DNA of 46,701 nt from Saccharopolyspora aridisoli (lineage in GTDB: Bacteria; Actinomycetota; Actinomycetes; Mycobacteriales; Pseudonocardiaceae), in NCBI RefSeq assembly GCF_004348445.1, contig NZ_SMKV01000041.1, positions 1 through 46,701 of the forward strand, written 5' to 3'. Position numbers and translations under genes: made by a program. Positions 45,301-46,701 of this stretch are shown here, piece by piece; the stretch's first letter is position 1, and each line of letters opens with the position of its first letter. The notes beneath the pieces were generated by a model. The model saw nothing but the letters and a program-made list of their open reading frames with translations. It was not told the origin of the DNA and made no database searches.

Positions 45301-46701
45301 GAAGTTCTCGACGAACTCGATGATCTTGTTGCGCGCTTCCCGCAGGATCGACAAGATTTTGTCGCGCAGTTCGATGAACTTCTGCTTGATGTATTCGAAG
45401 GCTTCCTCGACCCAGTTGCCGGACTCGTTCTTGGTCTCGGTCCGCTTGGTCTTGGCGCTGGACTCGGCGTCCTGGCCCTTCTTCCGGATCTTGTCGCCGT
45501 CGTCCCTCTTGCGCTTGTCGGCCTTGTCGTCGGTGTCCTTCTCCTGCTTGTCGACGTCCCGCTCGGCCTTGGTGCGCTTGTCGGACTTCTTGGAACCGAG
45601 CTTCTTGAGCTCCTCGTCCTGATCGGTGCGCCACTTGTCCCGCTGGCCGGACACCTCGCTGGTCGTCTTCTGCCGCTGCGAGCTTTGCTTGCCGGTGTTC
45701 TTCGTCGTCTCGCTGTCGACGGACTGCTGGTGCTTGCGCTTGGACTCGCGGGTGTTCTTGTCCTTGTTGCGCTTGGCATCGGCGAGTCCCTGCTCGCCCT
45801 TGCTGAACGAGGACTTGAACTGCTTGCCGCGCTCGTGCTCGGCGACTTCGGAGGCGGCGTCCTCCGGCACGGCGCCGGTACCGGCACCTTCGGGCTTGGC
45901 GCCGCCCTTGCTTCGCTCGCGGCCGGGGACCTTGCCCTTGAGCTCTTCCTTGGGGGCGTTGGGATAGACCTGGTCCTCGCCCATGCGACGGCCCGAGTCG
46001 TCGCGGGCGGTCTTGACGGTCTCCTCGCCCTTGCCGTCGACCTTCTTGTCCTGGTCGCGGGTCTTCTCGTCGGACTTGCCCTTCATCTCCACGCCGGGCG
46101 CGGTTCCGGCCTTGGCCTCCTTGAGGGCCTCGTCCTGCGTGGGCATGCCGGCGAAGGTGGCCGCGAGGTCCTCGGGTTTGACGTCGGAGTCGAACAAGCT
46201 GGCGAACTTGCCGATCGCGTACCCGAGGCCCATGAGCAGCGTGTCCCAGCCGGAGGGTTCCTCGACCTCCTCGGCCGGGATCTTGCCTTCGGGCTTCTTC
46301 TGGTCCTTGACCTCGGCGTTCTTCTTCTCAGGAGCGTTGGTCTTCTGCGCGGGCGCGTTCGAGTACTCCGCGGGTGCATCGGTTTTCGGCTTGCCCTCGA
46401 GGGTTCGCGGCGCACCGGACGGGCGTTGCGTGTTCGGTGGTTCGGAGGAGAGCTTCTGGTGCTCGTCACCCACGGTCCGGTCGACGGCGCTGTCCACGCC
46501 GCCCATCACCTTGAGCGCCTGGTGGGGCTTGAGCCGTGAGGCCGTGCGCAGGCCTGCTTCGGGGGACGCCCCGGCCACGTTGGGGGTGGCGTCGGCCTTC
46601 TTGGCCTTGGCTCCCTTGGCCGCGGGTTTCGCTCCGGCTCCGCCCTTCGAACCGCCGCCGCGGCGGGGCGCTTCGGGGGCAGGGCCCGACTTGGCGGGTT
46701 C
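42400..46701 (-). CDS. Giant eCIS cargo / polymorphic toxin-like protein, 5' end outside window
   Basis: The frame is open from the window edge to TAA at 42400 (1433 visible residues). About 46701-45430: Ala/Lys/Pro-rich then charged KDKK/TKRTET-type sequence. About 45420-44360: amphipathic and hydrophobic helices (FIELRDKILSILREARNKII, VVGAVKNWFNQKIEEIIGLP, VVAKLIPGAGWVLAVIDFLQ), a region I recall from large proteins of eCIS loci. About 44350-43440: a linker of roughly 300 residues made almost only of D, R, K, N, E, P, G, S and T. About 43430-42400: a folded C-terminal part with WVRMHLLTERLGGPAKGSN (near 42940-43000), reminiscent of H-x(n)-N nucleases that carry R-G-H-L-L...GG..NL. The last part is markedly less G/C rich. 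Likely a delivered toxin; a structural role is possible. Confidence 0.8.
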   Translation of the reverse strand, partial: EPAKSGPAPEAPRRGGGSKGGAGAKPAAKGAKAKKADATPNVAGASPEAGLRTASRLKPHQALKVMGGVDSAVDRTVGDEHQKLSSEPPNTQRPSGAPRTLEGKPKTDAPAEYSNAPAQKTNAPEKKNAEVKDQKKPEGKIPAEEVEEPSGWDTLLMGLGYAIGKFASLFDSDVKPEDLAATFAGMPTQDEALKEAKAGTAPGVEMKGKSDEKTRDQDKKVDGKGEETVKTARDDSGRRMGEDQVYPNAPKEELKGKVPGRERSKGGAKPEGAGTGAVPEDAASEVAEHERGKQFKSSFSKGEQGLADAKRNKDKNTRESKRKHQQSVDSETTKNTGKQSSQRQKTTSEVSGQRDKWRTDQDEELKKLGSKKSDKRTKAERDVDKQEKDTDDKADKRKRDDGDKIRKKGQDAESSAKTKRTETKNESGNWVEEAFEYIKQKFIELRDKILSILREARNKIIEFVENFKFDIEKMINDIRDAIINLITKVIEELVELAKAMVRAIVELANKIRKFITDLIEAAIALVQKLAEQLKQIITDLLNAIAKLLNDILNLLKKAWDAAVKAVKDAVKAVMDFASKLLSGLGQFMMIAADFLRDPGGWLSGLKGSAEDGAQNHLFKQVVGAVKNWFNQKIEEIIGLPKEIFNRLIKGGVTLAWMAKQVWDAIVPQLPFIIGEIVITKVVAKLIPGAGWVLAVIDFLQTAIGALGEIMRAFGAVLTWLKNVRKGGAGVLFAKAVAAGIVAVLELAYEFLLDGIGKYVGKVGDRLKGMAEKIATKGRRKKKPGHGAEGEDSSRGHQRPRQRTNSSGPDNTRPGEGRRDSRGRRSDEGDNGDRRTDERRNDTGRRDNSRDEKDRERQDDRTSPSSAARQAAHKPGGKPGPDRDTAKPERTHNDRGRNENDQDRRRREDNDRDQRPDKDNPDFRDRKPTDRDDSPAAKDKDGNPKGKRDEDKPDTKPTPNAKPKPKADKPQKPREDTGTTKDRQKNDRNEDDTGPKNDDKGTTNRKDDDDPGHEAKDKDSNERKNDDSNDKRERDKDDDRRDKRKNSNSKDNTNKTRPPRRDNRNKAKEDDRERRRIKEDRRGEEESNGFKSARLALIVARIRRALRPRLSQGLPQPLHKGLLRAFRRWYRLTSLVRAGSTRFQDVATLNPSLPVTSGEHSATDEKDYLKIPEDPALPPTRIPDFSDNKLARNFKAEYISKRFVGSHGQTAGKANKQLEPIGFRHLNKYDLNTDSSNRWVRMHLLTERLGGPAKGSNLVPARSRINTNFKNSIEKFPESHVRSGSKKPAWYKIDVNYHNGSVPGFPSHLRAEWGVYEPDPDKQKWKEKPAPHHRSHSRSDLEKPPQPSIENRCYVNHDGKNRIRRMLDVPDSFAKLIVAAVKSKNRNLRSTTQLLRAMDDVHKKRKRSLPNYTNNKQNVIDAAANRHLIFNKKP

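Noticed and set aside
45097..46539. A 480-codon Leu/Val/Asp-rich plus-strand frame opposite the cargo N-terminus
   Set aside because: Antisense of Lys/Glu/Asp-rich codons gives Leu/Val-rich sequence; no start site or family similarity.
28086..46701. Interpreting the right-hand region as a prophage
   Set aside because: There are no capsid, portal, terminase, integrase or lysis genes; the DUF6519-type, CIS tube, two large J-like and giant cargo genes fit an extracellular contractile injection system instead.
28086..46701. Interpreting the right-hand region as a type VI secretion system
   Set aside because: No TssJLM membrane complex or ClpV-like gene is seen, and the baseplate proteins are of the eCIS type; T6SS is also not typical of actinomycetes.

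Overview
This window reads as chromosome of a high-GC actinomycete. Evidence is the strong G/C bias at third codon positions, frequent GTG starts, a mycothiol-dependent isomerase family enzyme, a CYP105-like P450 with its 3Fe-4S ferredoxin, and XRE and GntR regulators of actinobacterial type. A Pseudonocardiaceae member such as Saccharopolyspora fits, but the genus is a guess. No rRNA, tRNA, CRISPR array or transposase gene was found.

Left part (1-8524): an L-rhamnose catabolic locus. rhaI, rhaD (aldolase fused to dehydrogenase) and rhaB (3' end off the window) run leftward. An MFS sugar transporter and the mutarotase rhaM run rightward. The divergent intergenic region carries two 13-bp LacI-type operators that are exact reverse complements of each other. 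A mycothiol-dependent isomerase-like gene and a second MFS transporter follow.

Middle part (8586-17200): accessory metabolism mixed with gene debris. A MaoC hydratase abuts a Baeyer-Villiger monooxygenase that has lost its FAD-binding N-terminus. Next are a frameshifted, internally deleted MetE-like methyltransferase, an intact P450/ferredoxin pair divergent from an MFS exporter and an HSL-type esterase, remnants of an aminomethyltransferase-type O-demethylase and of formyl-THF deformylase (purU), and a secreted M14 carboxypeptidase. The broken genes share a one-carbon/tetrahydrofolate theme and look like a decayed module.

17241-22140: a tightly overlapping GntR regulator, ADP-ribosylglycohydrolase, NCS1 permease and PfkB kinase set. 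Its logic matches the Escherichia coli yegTUVW locus (uptake, deglycosylation, kinase, regulator). Three 10-bp direct repeats cover the start of the GntR gene. A GNAT gene follows. 22226-28073 holds a small hypothetical gene, a terminator, a long-chain acyl-CoA ligase, a small membrane protein, two tandem paralogous XRE-type proteins with an uncharacterised C-terminal domain, and a two-domain VOC protein.

Right part (28086-46701): one long leftward operon for an extracellular contractile injection system (eCIS). In order of transcription it encodes a very large cargo-like protein (5' end off the window), a putative immunity protein, CIS tube-domain protein, LysM-like adaptor, hub, spike, PAAR-like tip, gp25 wedge, two large baseplate J-like proteins (the second with a C-terminal LysM), a tail protein I-like protein and a DUF6519-type protein. 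Most junctions overlap by 4-8 nt. Sheath, inner tube and AAA+ ATPase genes are not in the window and would be expected further right. The most interesting element is the cargo gene. It has a helical delivery region, a roughly 300-residue charged linker, and a C-terminal toxin-like tip whose base composition drops sharply together with that of the next gene, as expected of an exchanged toxin-immunity cassette placed inside an injection-system operon.
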